Part shown: piece after piece, positions 31,344-32,395 of the stretch
Layout: each line of letters begins with the position of its first letter
How positions within the stretch are numbered: the first letter of the stretch is position 1
NCBI GenBank assembly: GCA_023388315.1
Contig: JAEWGM010000015.1
Span: 1-32,395, forward strand
Origin: Bacteroidota bacterium
Lineage (GTDB): Bacteria; Bacteroidota; Bacteroidia; Bacteroidales; Dysgonomonadaceae
Direction: 5' to 3'
Length of the DNA stretch: 32,395 nucleotides
Notes under the pieces: model-generated
The model's database searches: none
Told to the model about the DNA's origin: nothing
What the model saw: only the letters and a program-made list of their open reading frames with translations
Program-made: the position numbers and the translations under genes

Positions 31344-32210
31344 ATGAGCATTCTAATAGATAAAAATACACGACTAATCGTTCAAGGAATCACCGGGCGC
31401 GACGGTGGTTTTCACGCCTCAAAAATGAAAGCCTACGGCACAAACGTGGTGGGTGGCACATCGCCCGGCAAAGCCGGAGAGAACGTGGAAGGGATTCCCG
31501 TTTTTAATACGGTGCGCGACGCGGTGAAAGAAACCGAAGCCAATACATCGGTTATTTTCGTGCCGGCCCAATTCGCGAAAGACGCGATGATGGAAGCCGC
31601 CGACGCGGGCATAAAACTCATCATCTGCATCACCGAAGGCGTGCCCACACTGGATGTGGCAAAAGCCTACCATTTCATCAAACAAAAAGGTGCCAACTTA
31701 CTGGGCCCTAACTGTCCGGGATTGATTTCCCCCGACAAAAGCATGGTGGGAATTATGCCCACAATGATTTTCAAACAAGGCGGAACAGGCGTTATCAGCC
31801 GAAGCGGCACCCTTACCTACGAAGTGGTGTACAACCTCACAACCAAAGGCATGGGCCAATCCACAGCGGTTGGCGTGGGTGGCGACCCCATTGTGGGCCT
31901 TTATTACCAAGAATTGTTGGAAATGTTTGAAAACGATCCTGAAACCGATAGCATCGCGCTAATTGGAGAAATCGGCGGCGATGCCGAAGAACGCGCCGCG
32001 GAATACATTCGCCAACACGTTACCAAACCCGTTGCCGTGTTCATCGCGGGCCAACAAGCTCCTCCCGGAAAACAAATGGGACACGCCGGCGCCATCATTT
32101 CCAGCGGATCGGGAACGGCAGCCGAGAAAATCGCCGCATTTGAAGCGGTGGGTGTACCGGTTGCCAAAGAGCCAAGTGAAATACCTGATTTGTTGAAAAA
32201 TAAAAGATAA
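31344..32210 (+). CDS. sucD: Succinyl-CoA synthetase, alpha subunit
   Basis: The 288-residue subunit binds CoA and carries the phosphorylated histidine. The N-terminal Rossmann part shows VQGITGRDGGFHASKM, the CoA-binding part PTLDVAKAYHF and LLGPNCPGLISPD, and the active site GKQMGHAGAI with His247. The A-rich leader TCTAAAAAAATG fits Bacteroidota starts. It is the second gene of the sucCD operon. Confidence 0.96.
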   Translation: MSILIDKNTRLIVQGITGRDGGFHASKMKAYGTNVVGGTSPGKAGENVEGIPVFNTVRDAVKETEANTSVIFVPAQFAKDAMMEAADAGIKLIICITEGVPTLDVAKAYHFIKQKGANLLGPNCPGLISPDKSMVGIMPTMIFKQGGTGVISRSGTLTYEVVYNLTTKGMGQSTAVGVGGDPIVGLYYQELLEMFENDPETDSIALIGEIGGDAEERAAEYIRQHVTKPVAVFIAGQQAPPGKQMGHAGAIISSGSGTAAEKIAAFEAVGVPVAKEPSEIPDLLKNKR

Positions 32211-32224
32211 GAAAAGTATGCAGT

Positions 32225-32251
32225 AAAAAAAGCGAGCCGAAAAGGGCTCAC
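32225..32251 (-). terminator. Terminator of the transposase gene
   Basis: On the - strand, GTGAGCC pairs with GGCTCGC (one G-T pair) around a CTTTTC loop, followed by seven T. It lies 16 nt past the transposase stop. On the + strand no T-run follows the stem, so it is a weak terminator for sucD. Confidence 0.62.
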
Positions 32252-32267
32252 CCGTAAAATTATGTTT

Positions 32268-32395
32268 TTATGCATAAATGTTCGTTAATCTAAACAAGAA
32301 GAATTTTACATCTATCACTCCCCTCAAAGAAGATCTAAAGGCTTTAATCTTTGCATTGAAACTTTCAGCCGAAGCATTGGTGCTTCTATTTACAA
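32268..32395 (-). CDS. Insertion-sequence transposase, C-terminal part (ISL3-like)
   Basis: An open frame of 41 codons runs in from the right edge and ends in TAA. The visible residues include NASAESFNAKIKAFRSSLRG and end in DVKFFLFRLTNIYA. This matches the C-terminal part of DDE transposases of the ISL3-like type, with AESFNAKIKAFR just after the catalytic Glu region. The bulk of the element lies to the right. It may have inserted downstream of sucD. Confidence 0.72.
   Translation of the reverse strand, partial: VNRSTNASAESFNAKIKAFRSSLRGVIDVKFFLFRLTNIYA

Overview
The window comes from a member of the Bacteroidota, most likely order Bacteroidales. The evidence is the Tra-type (CTnDOT-like) conjugation genes, an IntDOT-like tyrosine recombinase, TonB receptors with N-terminal carboxypeptidase-regulatory-like domains, several TAnnTTTG promoter -7 boxes, and A-rich leaders with few Shine-Dalgarno sites. 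I cannot name the genus.

Positions 1 to about 15,450 are one end of an integrative conjugative element. On the + strand it carries the end of traJ, then traK, traL, traM, traN, traO and traQ (inner-membrane, periplasmic and outer-membrane parts of the mating channel). A strong terminator at 4525-4565 closes this operon. A distinctly AT-rich four-gene cargo operon follows (4798-9621): a DNA 5-cytosine methyltransferase, an HD-domain phosphohydrolase, a P-loop AAA-type ATPase and an unrecognised protein built of two similar halves. The genes are packed with 1-nt gaps or a 20-nt overlap. I read it as a candidate anti-phage or conflict system and as the most interesting locus here. On the - strand come the element's accessory genes (pcfJ-like, pcfK-like, four small hypothetical genes), then a DUF1896 gene and the integrase. 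The integrase lies next to a tRNA-Ser(UGA) gene, with four copies of TGTAGCCAA between them, which look like integrase arm sites. Short C-run/G-run palindromes are scattered through the element, one of them in frame inside traN.

From about 15,450 rightward the genes are chromosomal. They are a DEAD-box RNA helicase; a five-gene 2-oxoacid:ferredoxin oxidoreductase operon (ferredoxin, alpha, a 52-residue membrane protein, beta, gamma); kdsC (Kdo synthesis for lipopolysaccharide); a nitroreductase; a roughly 850-bp tandem repeat made of small hairpins; a lipoprotein; a hemerythrin/LuxR regulator pair; an iron-type TonB receptor with a PepSY membrane protein; a divergent second TonB receptor; and sucCD. 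The right edge holds the 3' end of an insertion-sequence transposase.

The chromosomal part suggests an anaerobe or microaerophile. Ferredoxin-linked oxoacid metabolism and succinyl-CoA synthetase handle carbon, the hemerythrin pair probably senses or handles oxygen, NO or iron stress, and the TonB genes import iron or another metal complex.
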